The notes beneath the pieces were generated by a model. The model had not been told where the DNA came from. It saw only the letters and a list, made by a program, of their open reading frames with translations, and made no database searches. A DNA stretch of 64,000 nucleotides, taken from positions 186,001 to 250,000 of the forward strand of contig NZ_JACSKA010000002.1 in NCBI RefSeq assembly GCF_018617385.1, in the 5' to 3' direction. Source of the stretch: Exiguobacterium sp018617385. GTDB lineage: Bacteria > Bacillota > Bacilli > Exiguobacteriales > Exiguobacteriaceae. The translations under genes and the position numbers were made by a program. Positions 51,590-60,219 of this stretch are shown piece by piece (position 1 is the first letter of the stretch; every line of letters begins with the position of its first letter).

Positions 51590-52108
51590 TTGTTTAAAAC
51601 TGGAGACTTAATCATCTACTCGACCCATGGCGTATGTCGCATCGACGACATTTCGGACAAAACGGTCGCAGGAGAGACGAAATCGTACTATACGCTTCAC
51701 CCCATCAACAACTCACAAAAGTTGCAAATCAGCATTCCGGTCGATAATGACAACGTGATGATGTTGACGTTACTCGAAGCAGATGAGGCATCAGAGATTT
51801 TAGAGTCGTTCCGCTCGCCTGGCGTGGAATGGAATCCACATTCCAATAATCGCAATCGTGAATTTTTGAATGTCGTGCATTCAGGAAACCGTCACGAGAT
51901 TGCCCAAGTGGTCAATACATTGAGCCGTCGACAAATCGAGGCACTTCAAGCGAACAAAAAGCTATACGAACAAGATCGTAAAATTTTAGAGAATGCCAAA
52001 ACGATTTTGGTGAAAGAGCTCTCCCTTGCTCTCGAGCGTTCAGAGAGCGACATCGAGCGCACGATTGGCGAGTACTTACATGAAAGCATGGCGACACTCA
52101 CACCTTGA
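51590..52108 (+). CDS. CarD/CdnL-family RNA polymerase-binding regulator
   Basis: 172 residues from the TTG at 51590, with GAGGTG 6 bases upstream, giving the standard family start 'MFKTGDLIIYSTHGVCRIDDI'. The N-terminal Tudor-like CdnL/TRCF domain (~1-65) binds the RNA polymerase beta subunit, and the helical C-terminal ~100 residues contact promoter DNA near the -10 edge. In Bacilli the role is in growth or stress transcription. An ATG at 51554 lacks a site and would break the family start. Confidence 0.88.
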   Translation: MFKTGDLIIYSTHGVCRIDDISDKTVAGETKSYYTLHPINNSQKLQISIPVDNDNVMMLTLLEADEASEILESFRSPGVEWNPHSNNRNREFLNVVHSGNRHEIAQVVNTLSRRQIEALQANKKLYEQDRKILENAKTILVKELSLALERSESDIERTIGEYLHESMATLTP

Positions 52109-52133
52109 CCCTTCCATTTGGAAGTGGTCTTTT
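52107..52133 (+). terminator. Terminator of the CdnL gene
   Basis: GACCCTTCC / GGAAGTGGTC with one bulge, four-base loop, TTTTTATTTT. Confidence 0.8.
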
Positions 52134-52218
52134 TATTTTGCTACAATCATATACTTATTTTGACAGTTATCGGGTATCCTAATACAAACAAATCAACTGA
52201 TATAGGGAGGATGTTAGG

Positions 52219-53133
52219 ATGCAACTGCACTCTAGTACGACCCATGTCACCGACACGCACGTCGTTCGGGCAATCGAAAACAATCTGGCCATCATTCGCT
52301 TTGATGAACATCGCCGCGTCGCCTACGTCAATGAGATTTTTGCCAAAACGATGGGGTACGAAGTCAAGGAACTGATGGGACGCCCCCATCGTGATCTTTG
52401 CTTGCCCGAGTTCGCGAACAGTCCCCAATACGACCTGTTTTGGCGTAAGCTCATGCAAGGATTGAGTTATCACGACAAGATTGAACGACGTGCCGCCGAT
52501 GGTCATAGCGTCTGGCTAGAAGCGACCTACATGCCAATCTTCGATGACGCCAATCAGAACGTCATCGGCGTTTCAAAGATTGCGGCCGATATCACGTCAC
52601 GGCAACAAGACGTACTCCACATGGCGAATGATCTTCAAGAGACGTCTGAATACTTATCCGCCCAGTCCCAAATCGGGAAACAAGACGGAGAACACGTCCT
52701 CGAGAACGTCAAACTGATTGAACAAGAGTCGACTCAAAACCTAGAGCACCTAAAAGCGCTCCAGCAAGAGGCGAAGACGATCACGGATATTGTCCGAACG
52801 ATTCGCGAAATCGCTGCCCAAACCAACCTTCTCGCACTCAATGCCGCAATCGAGGCGGCACGCGCAGGTGAGCATGGACGTGGCTTCAATGTCGTCGCGA
52901 CAGAGGTCCGCAATCTTTCGAACAAAGTTTCGCTTTCCATCACTGAAGTGAACAACAACATCGAGGGCATCGTCAAACGCATCGATGACGTGTCGACGAG
53001 CATCGGACGCATCTCTCATAAAGTCAAAGATAGCTCCGGACAACTCGAACAGACGGTCCGCGAGTTTGAAAAACTGGCGGATTCAGCCGCCACACTCGAA
53101 CAGCAGGCGAAGACCTTCTTACGGATGGTCTAA
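52219..53133 (+). CDS. Soluble PAS-domain chemoreceptor (MCP)
   Basis: 304 residues, no membrane segment. PAS domain ~12-125 ('NNLAIIRFDEHRRVAYVNEIFAKTMGY', 'GRPHRDLCLPEF', 'VIGVSKIAADIT'), then a short signalling coiled coil with the conserved hairpin tip 'IREIAAQTNLLALNAAIEAARAGEHGRGFNVVATEVRNLS'. This is a cytoplasmic aerotaxis- or energy-type receptor feeding CheA/CheW, none of which is in the window. The coiled coil is short, so it is among the smallest MCP classes. Confidence 0.9.
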   Translation: MQLHSSTTHVTDTHVVRAIENNLAIIRFDEHRRVAYVNEIFAKTMGYEVKELMGRPHRDLCLPEFANSPQYDLFWRKLMQGLSYHDKIERRAADGHSVWLEATYMPIFDDANQNVIGVSKIAADITSRQQDVLHMANDLQETSEYLSAQSQIGKQDGEHVLENVKLIEQESTQNLEHLKALQQEAKTITDIVRTIREIAAQTNLLALNAAIEAARAGEHGRGFNVVATEVRNLSNKVSLSITEVNNNIEGIVKRIDDVSTSIGRISHKVKDSSGQLEQTVREFEKLADSAATLEQQAKTFLRMV

Positions 53134-53140
53134 ATGTGCT

Positions 53141-53195
53141 AAAACCGTTCACTACAAGCAAAGACGATGTGTCTTGCTTCGGGTGAACGGTTTTT
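53141..53195. terminator. Long two-part hairpin terminator after the chemoreceptor
   Basis: Outer stem AAAACCGTTCAC/GTGAACGGTTTT and inner AAGCAAAGAC/GTCTTGCTT; T-runs on both strands, shared with the convergent gene. Confidence 0.88.
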
Positions 53196-53196
53196 G

Positions 53197-53895
53197 TCAT
53201 CTCTCGTTAAATTGGGTTAATACATCCTCTCTTAACTGTTGAAACGCATTTCCCTTCCATCCATAGTACTTCAAGTGCTTCGTGCAAAACACGACGCCTG
53301 TCGCACCACTAGGATAGTTGATTGGAATAGGACCCAAGTCAATCCAGTCTCTGAGCCGATAAGACCGATTGTAAACCGATGATTGTATCATCTCGTTGGC
53401 GATTAACCATTTCATCAAATCACGTGTCGCATCCAGACTATGCACGATGACGACAGCTGGAGTATGTTCACGCATTAATTTGTGAAACCATTCTTGACCG
53501 CTTTGTTTAATAGAAGGATGAATTGCTTTTAGTTTTTTTGCTGTCGGCGTTGCATACGCATTGATATTCGTCTCTAACACTTCAATCGCTTCATTCGACT
53601 GCGTTTCTAACTGATTAACCAGTTGATTCAATCCAATCCTTGTCTTTGAAAAAGGTCGCTTCCCCTTTTCTATGTTCTTCTGCTGAATGAATGTTAGAAA
53701 CGATTCCCGGTCCATTATTAAATCAATGTATCGATCGACATCATGATCCACATCTGTTTTCAAAATCGAAGAGGCCGGATTAATGCCTACAATGAAAACA
53801 TTGGGGTTCGACGTTTTGCATTTACTGACAAACGGTCGTAAGTATTCATTCGTAGTACCCCTCTCAACAAACTCTTTCAATCCGATTCGATTCAT
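53197..53895 (-). CDS. UDG-fold-like protein with GINPAS motif, unknown
   Basis: 232 residues from the ATG at 53895 (AAGGAG about 10 bases upstream). 'NVFIVGINPASSIL' near residue 34 resembles motif A of the Mug/UDG superfamily; 'VVIVHSLDATRDLMKWL' could be the next core strand, but no HPS motif follows ('VVFCTKHLKYYGWKGN' instead). So the fold is likely at best and glycosylase activity is doubtful. The next gene upstream on this strand ends 13 bases before this start, so they may be an operon. Confidence 0.45.
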   Translation of the reverse strand: MNRIGLKEFVERGTTNEYLRPFVSKCKTSNPNVFIVGINPASSILKTDVDHDVDRYIDLIMDRESFLTFIQQKNIEKGKRPFSKTRIGLNQLVNQLETQSNEAIEVLETNINAYATPTAKKLKAIHPSIKQSGQEWFHKLMREHTPAVVIVHSLDATRDLMKWLIANEMIQSSVYNRSYRLRDWIDLGPIPINYPSGATGVVFCTKHLKYYGWKGNAFQQLREDVLTQFNER

Positions 53896-53908
53896 GAGAC
53901 ACCGCTCC

Positions 53909-54382
53909 TTATTCATCTTCAATCTGTAGCGATTCTGCCGACGCCGTATTCGTAATTTTGTGATAGTGCTCAAATTCGTCTGTCACTTCCTCTAGATATT
54001 CAGGACCGACGAATAACACGTTTGTTCCCTTCTCGACTAATACGAGAGGGTATCCTTGAAATGTGACCGCATCAATCACATCCTGTACGTTCGACAGAAT
54101 CAATGTGTCCTGTGTAGGATGAAACAATCTCACTTCGTGGAGGTCGAGCCATTGCAACACACGTTTGAGTTCCCATTCTCCATCTAACGCTATGGAGACG
54201 AGGATATAGTGATCGTTCTGACGCATCAGCACAGCAAAACAATCAGCGAGTTGAATCGACTCTGTCTTCAATTCCATAGCATACTCCTCATAGTTCGGAA
54301 TGACACAATACTCAAAGTGATCATCGTATGTTCGCAGATGACGTAAATAACGCGCATATTTTTTCTGCTCCCACTGACTCAA
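53909..54382 (-). CDS. Hypothetical protein with ambiguous start
   Basis: 157 residues if begun at the TTG at 54382. The strong site GGAGGGG (54410-54404) is about 21 bases before that codon, but only 6 bases before an in-frame ATC (54397-54395), which would add five residues (IDPIK). No ATG, GTG or TTG lies at proper distance, so a non-canonical start or an unusual spacing is possible. The protein is acidic, mixed alpha/beta, without membrane segments or recognised motif. Confidence 0.55.
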   Translation of the reverse strand: MSQWEQKKYARYLRHLRTYDDHFEYCVIPNYEEYAMELKTESIQLADCFAVLMRQNDHYILVSIALDGEWELKRVLQWLDLHEVRLFHPTQDTLILSNVQDVIDAVTFQGYPLVLVEKGTNVLFVGPEYLEEVTDEFEHYHKITNTASAESLQIEDE

Positions 54383-54470
54383 TTTAATCGGATCGATGAC
54401 GTACCCCTCCTTTTATATTCCTATTTTTGTAAATACCCACTTTATTGGATCCCTCCCACATAATTCAAAG

Positions 54471-54498
54471 AAAAAACGAGCATACGATTGTATACTCG
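54471..54498 (-). terminator. Terminator of mqo
   Basis: On the minus strand CGAGTATAC/GTATGCTCG with one mismatch, loop of four, six T. Confidence 0.85.
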
Positions 54499-54509
54499 TC
54501 TTGAATCTA

Positions 54510-56009
54510 TTAATTGTGGACCATGTCCTTTTCTTCTAAACCGAGCGTGACCGCCGTCGATTCGTGAATCGTCTTGAATAAATCCGGGTGTTCCGACAGC
54601 TTCAATCCATACGACGGCACCATTTCTTTGATTTTCGCTTCCCACTCCGGTAAGTGTTGCGGGAAGCACTGCTCGAGCACTTTCAACATGACGTGCACGG
54701 CCGTCGATGCGCCTGGAGAGGCACCGAGAAGTGCCGCGACCGACCCATCTTCGGAACTGACGACTTCCGTTCCGAATTGAAGTGTTCCTTTTCCTTGCGG
54801 TGTATCTTTGATGACCTGCACACGTTGTCCCGCCACGACGATTTCCCAATCTTCGTTCTTGGCGTTCGGGATGAATTCACGGAGTTCATCCATCCGTTTG
54901 TCGTGAGACAAGAGTACCTGCTCGATCAAATACTTCGTAAGTGGCATCTCTTTCGCCCCTGCGGCAAGCATCGTGATGACGTTGTTCGGCTTGACCGAAC
55001 GAATCAAATCCAAGTTCGATCCTGTTTTTAAGAATTTCGGCGTGAAGCCGGCGAACGGACCAAACAGCAACTCTTTTCGTCCGTCGATAAAGCGTGTGTC
55101 GAGATGTGGGACCGACATCGGTGGTGCCCCGACCTTCGCCTTCCCATACACTTTGGCATGATGTTGCTCGATGACCTCACGATTTTTACAAACGAGGAAG
55201 AGGCCGCTGACCGGGAACCCACCGATTTGTTTCGATTCCGGAATCCCTGTCTTTTGTAAGAGCGGCAAACTGCCACCACCGCCTCCGATAAAGAGAAACG
55301 GTGCCGTATGCGTCTCAATCGTGTTCCGAGACATGTCTTTCACTTTCACTTCCCAATGACCGTTCTCGAGGCGCTTCACGTCCTCGACGCTATGACCGTA
55401 GTTGAGCTCGACCCCATTCGATGTAAGATGGTCAAACAACATACGTGTCAATGCGCCAAAGTTCACGTCTGTTCCTGAGTCGATTTTCGTCGCAGCAATC
55501 GGTTCATCCGATGTCCGTCCGTCCATGATGAGCGGGATCCATTCCTGTAATTGACTCGGGTCGTCTGATAAGACCATCCCTTCAAATAAAGGATTCGTTG
55601 TGAGCGCTTCCAAACGGCGTTTCAAAAAGTCGACGTTCTTCTCCCCTTGGACCATGCTCATATGTGGGATTGAACGAATAAAGGCTCCTGGATTCTCAAT
55701 CAGTCCCTGCTTGACGAGATGCGCCCAAAACTGGCGCGAGATTTGGAACTGCTCGTTGACGTTGACCGCTTTGGAGATGTCAATCGTCCCGTCTGCGTTC
55801 TCTGTTGTATAGTTTAATTCGCAAAGTGCGGCATGTCCCGTACCCGCGTTATTCCATTCGTTTGAACTTTCTTCCCCTGCTGCATCGAGCTTTTCGAACA
55901 CTTTGATGTTCCACTCCGGTACGAGCTCTTTAAAGAGTGAACCGAGCGTTGCGCTCATAATCCCTGCCCCAATCAAAATGACGTCTGTTCTCGTTTGCGT
56001 ACTGCTCAT
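54510..56009 (-). CDS. mqo: Malate:quinone oxidoreductase
   Basis: 499 residues from the ATG at 56009, the usual Mqo length. FAD motif 'VILIGAGIMSATLGSLFKEL' at the start, 'EESSNEWNNAGTGHAALCELNYT', 'FLFIGGGGGSLPLLQKTGIPE' and 'LLGASPGASTAVHVML' are all family signatures. It oxidises malate to oxaloacetate and passes electrons to the quinone pool at the inner membrane face. The leader contains two inverted repeats. Single-gene unit. Confidence 0.96.
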   Translation of the reverse strand: MSSTQTRTDVILIGAGIMSATLGSLFKELVPEWNIKVFEKLDAAGEESSNEWNNAGTGHAALCELNYTTENADGTIDISKAVNVNEQFQISRQFWAHLVKQGLIENPGAFIRSIPHMSMVQGEKNVDFLKRRLEALTTNPLFEGMVLSDDPSQLQEWIPLIMDGRTSDEPIAATKIDSGTDVNFGALTRMLFDHLTSNGVELNYGHSVEDVKRLENGHWEVKVKDMSRNTIETHTAPFLFIGGGGGSLPLLQKTGIPESKQIGGFPVSGLFLVCKNREVIEQHHAKVYGKAKVGAPPMSVPHLDTRFIDGRKELLFGPFAGFTPKFLKTGSNLDLIRSVKPNNVITMLAAGAKEMPLTKYLIEQVLLSHDKRMDELREFIPNAKNEDWEIVVAGQRVQVIKDTPQGKGTLQFGTEVVSSEDGSVAALLGASPGASTAVHVMLKVLEQCFPQHLPEWEAKIKEMVPSYGLKLSEHPDLFKTIHESTAVTLGLEEKDMVHN

Positions 56010-56043
56010 GAAAACCCCATCCTTATCCCCTGAATTTTTTGTC

Positions 56044-56077
56044 ATACGATTGAAGAATCCCCATTCCTCAATCGTAT
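56044..56077 (-). repeat. Leader hairpin of mqo
   Basis: ATACGATTGA/TCAATCGTAT plus inner GAAT/ATTC around CCCC, with one mismatch on each side; ends 35 bases before the start codon and has no U-run, so it looks like a 5' UTR stem rather than a terminator. Confidence 0.6.
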
Positions 56078-56080
56078 ATT

Positions 56081-56104
56081 TTATAATCGTTATACCGATT
56101 ATAA
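56081..56104. promoter_or_regulatory. Inverted repeat in the mqo promoter region
   Basis: TTATAATCG-TTATAC-CGATTATAA; each arm contains a TATAAT or its complement, so operator and -10 box may overlap. Confidence 0.5.
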
Positions 56105-56227
56105 CTCTTTTGTGATGAATGATAAGGGGTTTAGTGCGAAAAAATTCTTTAAGTGAAGTTTGAATTTATAATGAAAAGACGAATGTTATGATGGATGTAA
56201 ACAAATCTCAAAAATGAGGGAGTATCA

Positions 56228-56641
56228 ATGAAAAAAACAGTAAAAGTGGTAGCAGCAGTTATTGAAAATGAAAAACAGGAAATTCTTTGTGCACTTCGTT
56301 CAACAACAATGCTCATTCCAAATATGTGGGAATTCCCCGGAGGAAAAGTCGAGGATGGTGAGAATCTACAAGAAGCACTCGAGCGTGAAATATACGAAGA
56401 ACTACAATGCGAAATTACTGCGCATGAAATCATTAACGAACACGTTCATGAATATGAATCTTTTATTATTCAATTGATTTCACTACGTGCTGAATTAAAA
56501 TCAGGAAATCCCGTAGCAACAGAACATGATGCATTAATCTGGCTAAAGCGTGAAAATTTACATTCTCTTGTATGGGCACCAGCCGACATACCTGCAGTAA
56601 ATGATGTGATTAATCAAATAACTAAAGCCGAGAACGTATAA
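56228..56641 (+). CDS. Nudix hydrolase, MutT/8-oxo-dGTPase type
   Basis: 137 residues. The Nudix box begins 'GGKVEDGENLQEALERE' and ends 'IYEELQCE', with all acidic ligands present; 'VAAVIENEKQEILCALRS' and 'NMWEFPGGK' are typical of MutT-type (deoxy)nucleoside triphosphate pyrophosphohydrolases. It cleaves a damaged or modified NTP. Composition is AT-rich (an 'aaaaaacagtaaaagtgg'-like start), like the convergent helicase gene next to it, which suggests a shared origin. Confidence 0.88.
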   Translation: MKKTVKVVAAVIENEKQEILCALRSTTMLIPNMWEFPGGKVEDGENLQEALEREIYEELQCEITAHEIINEHVHEYESFIIQLISLRAELKSGNPVATEHDALIWLKRENLHSLVWAPADIPAVNDVINQITKAENV

Positions 56642-56661
56642 GTTACGCCTCGGCTTTTTTT
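56624..56661. terminator. Bidirectional terminator between Nudix and helicase genes
   Basis: AAAGCCGAG/CTCGGCTTT with a long loop that holds the Nudix stop; seven T on the plus strand. Confidence 0.8.
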
Positions 56662-59539
56662 AATGTGTTTTCTCATGCAAGTAATCATATATCTGTTGAT
56701 CGACACTCTCTTTTAGCATTAAATTCATCGTGACTACAGGAAGTTCTTGACCATTTTTATTTAGCATTGTTGTGTTTTGTATAGATTGTTGATCGGGTTT
56801 CACTTCACCTAAATAATAAAAATCTCCGCCTTCATCGTCATCTTTTTTCACAAATAGATGGATATCAATGTTTTCTTTCTCTGAATCAATAATTTTACGT
56901 ACTTCTTCAGATTTTGTGGTTCTTCGACTTCGAGTATACCAATGAAATACCTCTGGACTAATAAAGGAATCACCATAATTAACACTAGCTTCAACGTCTT
57001 CACTTTTATGATACGTTACAAATATAGGACATGTATGATGCTTAACTTTATAACCATACATTGTAGATTGCTCTTCTTTTTCCCAATTTAATAATCGACA
57101 TACATCTTTTCTCGTATACTTTTCCAATCTCGTTAACGGTTTTGTTTGATTATATCGTTTACTTCTTAGGATTGATGCTTCTAGTAAGTCGTTTAATAAC
57201 TTAGCAAACCACTCATTTTGTAACATAGTTTGTATATGTGAAGATAATCGATACGTGCCACGATCAAATTCAATATACGGCTTATTACTATATTTCTTTC
57301 GGTCTGCATCGTTAAAGAAATTTAAAGATAACACATTCTCTACTGATTTGAGCGTTGCATCATCTACTCGAACATGATGATCATGTAAGTAGTTAATAAA
57401 ATTGAATTTACTTATAGAGAGATCAGATGCCAAAAGTTTTAACAAATAAATCTCATGTATTCTTTTACCTGATAAAAGTTCTTGGGTTGCCATAAGTAAA
57501 ATTTGCTCTTCTTCTTTCGAAAGAGGGGGCACTTCACTTTCAACAACTCTTAAAAAAGCACCATAATGTCCATTTTTAGTTGCTATAACAACTGGATCCA
57601 TTGAGTGATTATCTATAAAGTCAGTCAACATAGGTTGTCTACCTAATCGATTTTTCAAGTTCTGATATGCTTCTTTTAAAGTTTTTAAATCGGTTAATCT
57701 TGCTTGGTTGATTGATTCATAAATTCGTTCTTTAGCAACCGCTTCAAAATTAATAGTTGATGTACCAGAGATATAGCTCCGATCGATTACTTTACGACGA
57801 ATAGAATCTTTATTTTGAGAACGATCACCTGAGAGAGCAATTGGAATTAAATAATTATTTTTATAGTTTGCTATAAAATCAATAACGGTTACATACCGTT
57901 TAGATTTATGCTTTCGTAAGCCCCTTCCTAATTGTTGAATAAAGATAATACTCGATTCAGTTTGTCGAAGCATTACAACTTGATTAATGCTTGGTATATC
58001 GATCCCTTCGTTAAATATGTCCACAGTGAGAATATAGTCGAGTAATCCCTGTTCTAGATTATTTACCTCTTGCTTTCGTTTTGCTTGAGTATCATCCCCG
58101 GTTAAAGCACATGTTTTAAAGCCTCGAGCATTTAATTGCTCAGACAAATATATTGCTTCTTTTTTAGAACTGCAGAACATTAGTCCTCGCAACTTCTCAC
58201 CTGAATAGCCGTAGTATTTAATCTTTTCAATAATCCGCTCAACTCTTTCAGTTGATACAAGTTTTTGGAACACTTCAATTTCTTTTTGCTCCCCATCAAT
58301 TTCAAGATCAGTTACCCCGAAATAATGGAATGGACATAGCATATTTTCTTCAAGTGCTTCTTGTAAACGAATTTCATATGCAATGTTGTAATCGAATAGT
58401 CTGAACAAATCATATCCATCTGATCGTTCAGGAGTAGCGGTCATTCCAAGTAAGAACTTCGGAGTGAAATATTCTAACAGTTTTTGATATGTATTGGCTC
58501 CGGCCCGATGACTTTCATCAATCAATATGTAATCAAAAGTTTCTTGTGCAAATTGATATAAAGTTTCATCCTTTGAGATGGTTTGAATCGTTGCAAACAC
58601 ATATTTAGAGTCAATTACTCGACTTGTTCCTGACAATATACCGTAATCTTCAATGTTCCCACCAATCACTTTATGAAAATCATTTATGGCTTTTTTCAAA
58701 ATTTGTTCACGATGGACTACAAATAACATTCGCTTCGGTTCATATCGACGAACGTCAAATGCAGCTAAGTATGTTTTCCCAGTCCCCGTAGCTGATACAA
58801 CAAGTGCGCGTTGATGACCTTGCTGTCGGACTGCATCAATACCGTCTAAAGCAGAACGCTGCATGTCATTCGGCTTAATTTCAAGCTCCCGCTTGACTTG
58901 ATTAAAATCGTGCATACTTGGAAACTCAGCAACTCGATCTCTAACCATTGGACGATATACATTTTCATAGGCTTTAATCCATTCTAAGGTTAGAGGAATC
59001 GATTCATTCCACATTGTTTCGAATCGATTGAAAAAGTGTTGAACAATTTCACCGTTTTCATGAGATGTTAGTTTAATATTCCATTCGTAGTTTGTTTTTA
59101 ATGCTCCTGCAGTTAAGTTTGAACTACCAACAATTAACGAAAAGTAGCCTTCATGTTGAAAAATATATCCTTTTGAATGAAATGCATTCACATCTGCAAT
59201 TTTTACGTCAACATTCGAAATTTTCAAAAGTTCTTTGAACATTTTTGGCTGATTAAACAGTTGATATGTAGAAGTGATAATCTCGCCTCGAATACCTTTT
59301 TGATTTAAGTCATATAATGTTGATTTAAGTGTTGCCAGTCCTGATTCTGTAATGAACGCAACAGCAAATCGAAACTTCTTACAAATTTTCAATTCATCGA
59401 GTAACGCGGTCAATACATCCTGTCTTTTAACTCGTTCGTTTACTAAAAGTTCTGGTTTAAACGGACTAGAATGATAATGATCTTTATCTATAAACCCAGT
59501 ATAAAGAGAGTTTTCTAATTGTCTTTTCAAATGATCCAT
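56660..59539 (-). CDS. PLD-SF2 helicase-DUF3427 protein, candidate defence factor
   Basis: 959 residues. N-terminal phospholipase-D-type nuclease domain ~1-190 with His121 and Lys123 ('HSKGYIF') and 'GSSNLT' at 138-143, a single HKD-like motif. Then an SF2 helicase ~225-560: Walker A ATGTGKT at 250-256, motif II DESH at 341-344, 'MTATPER' (motif III) and 'QQLGRGLRKH' (motif VI). The C-terminal ~200 residues match DUF3427 ('FYYLGEV'). Such proteins resemble restriction/defence ATPases; no target is known. AGGAGG precedes the ATG. The gene is AT-rich and flanked by ordinary genes. Confidence 0.85.
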   Translation of the reverse strand: MDHLKRQLENSLYTGFIDKDHYHSSPFKPELLVNERVKRQDVLTALLDELKICKKFRFAVAFITESGLATLKSTLYDLNQKGIRGEIITSTYQLFNQPKMFKELLKISNVDVKIADVNAFHSKGYIFQHEGYFSLIVGSSNLTAGALKTNYEWNIKLTSHENGEIVQHFFNRFETMWNESIPLTLEWIKAYENVYRPMVRDRVAEFPSMHDFNQVKRELEIKPNDMQRSALDGIDAVRQQGHQRALVVSATGTGKTYLAAFDVRRYEPKRMLFVVHREQILKKAINDFHKVIGGNIEDYGILSGTSRVIDSKYVFATIQTISKDETLYQFAQETFDYILIDESHRAGANTYQKLLEYFTPKFLLGMTATPERSDGYDLFRLFDYNIAYEIRLQEALEENMLCPFHYFGVTDLEIDGEQKEIEVFQKLVSTERVERIIEKIKYYGYSGEKLRGLMFCSSKKEAIYLSEQLNARGFKTCALTGDDTQAKRKQEVNNLEQGLLDYILTVDIFNEGIDIPSINQVVMLRQTESSIIFIQQLGRGLRKHKSKRYVTVIDFIANYKNNYLIPIALSGDRSQNKDSIRRKVIDRSYISGTSTINFEAVAKERIYESINQARLTDLKTLKEAYQNLKNRLGRQPMLTDFIDNHSMDPVVIATKNGHYGAFLRVVESEVPPLSKEEEQILLMATQELLSGKRIHEIYLLKLLASDLSISKFNFINYLHDHHVRVDDATLKSVENVLSLNFFNDADRKKYSNKPYIEFDRGTYRLSSHIQTMLQNEWFAKLLNDLLEASILRSKRYNQTKPLTRLEKYTRKDVCRLLNWEKEEQSTMYGYKVKHHTCPIFVTYHKSEDVEASVNYGDSFISPEVFHWYTRSRRTTKSEEVRKIIDSEKENIDIHLFVKKDDDEGGDFYYLGEVKPDQQSIQNTTMLNKNGQELPVVTMNLMLKESVDQQIYDYLHEKTH

Positions 59540-59650
59540 TTGTTCCTCCTACTTATCATTAAGTAAATTGAAATATATTCTATGATATGAAATAGTTTTA
59601 CATATATTTCATTATTGGCTTTTCACTAAAAATGATCAAGGAGAATCCAT

Positions 59651-60193
59651 ATGCCCACACTCTATTTGATTCGCCACTGCTCAGCCGAGGGCCAAGAACC
59701 TGACGCCCCGCTCACGGAAGCGGGGCATGAACAAGCGCACCTGCTCCGTGATTTCTTTCATGAAATCCCGATTGATCAAATCATCTCAAGCGATTATACC
59801 CGAGCAGTCGCTTCGGTCACGCCACTCGCCGATATGCATCAACTTCCAATCGAGCGTGAACCGTTATTGAGAGAACGCATCCTATCTCACGAACCGCTCG
59901 AAGACTGGCTGACCCCATTACGTCAGTCGTTCAGCGACCCGACGTTCAAGTTGCCTGGTGCCGAATCGGCTGAGGAGGCGACGCAGCGCATCCTACAAGT
60001 CGTCGAGCACGCCAAAGCTCCGCATGCATCGACCCTATTGGTGACGCACGGCAATCTGCTCGCACTCTTATTGCAACATCTCGACCCGCAATATGACTTT
60101 GAGACATGGCGTACGATGCGTAACCCAGATGTCTATCGTCTCGATGATCATGACAGCACACCGTCCATCGAGCATATTTGGCCAAACAAATAA
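59651..60193 (+). CDS. Histidine phosphatase family protein
   Basis: 180 residues. The phosphoglycerate-mutase-like core starts 'LYLIRHCSAEGQ', with the catalytic His in 'RHC' (RHG in most relatives); 'DQIISSDYTRAVASVTPLA', 'RERILSHEPLEDWL' and 'LLVTHGNLLALLL' supply the rest of the phosphate pocket. It removes phosphate from a small molecule, substrate unknown. AAGGAG precedes the ATG. Convergent with the DegV gene. Confidence 0.88.
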   Translation: MPTLYLIRHCSAEGQEPDAPLTEAGHEQAHLLRDFFHEIPIDQIISSDYTRAVASVTPLADMHQLPIEREPLLRERILSHEPLEDWLTPLRQSFSDPTFKLPGAESAEEATQRILQVVEHAKAPHASTLLVTHGNLLALLLQHLDPQYDFETWRTMRNPDVYRLDDHDSTPSIEHIWPNK

Positions 60194-60218
60194 GCCGTCT
60201 CGCGATGAGACGGCTTTT
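60192..60218. terminator. Terminator after the phosphatase gene, shared
   Basis: AAGCCGTCTC/GAGACGGCTT, five-base loop, TTTTG; overlaps the TAA stop. Confidence 0.85.
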
Positions 60219-60219
60219 G

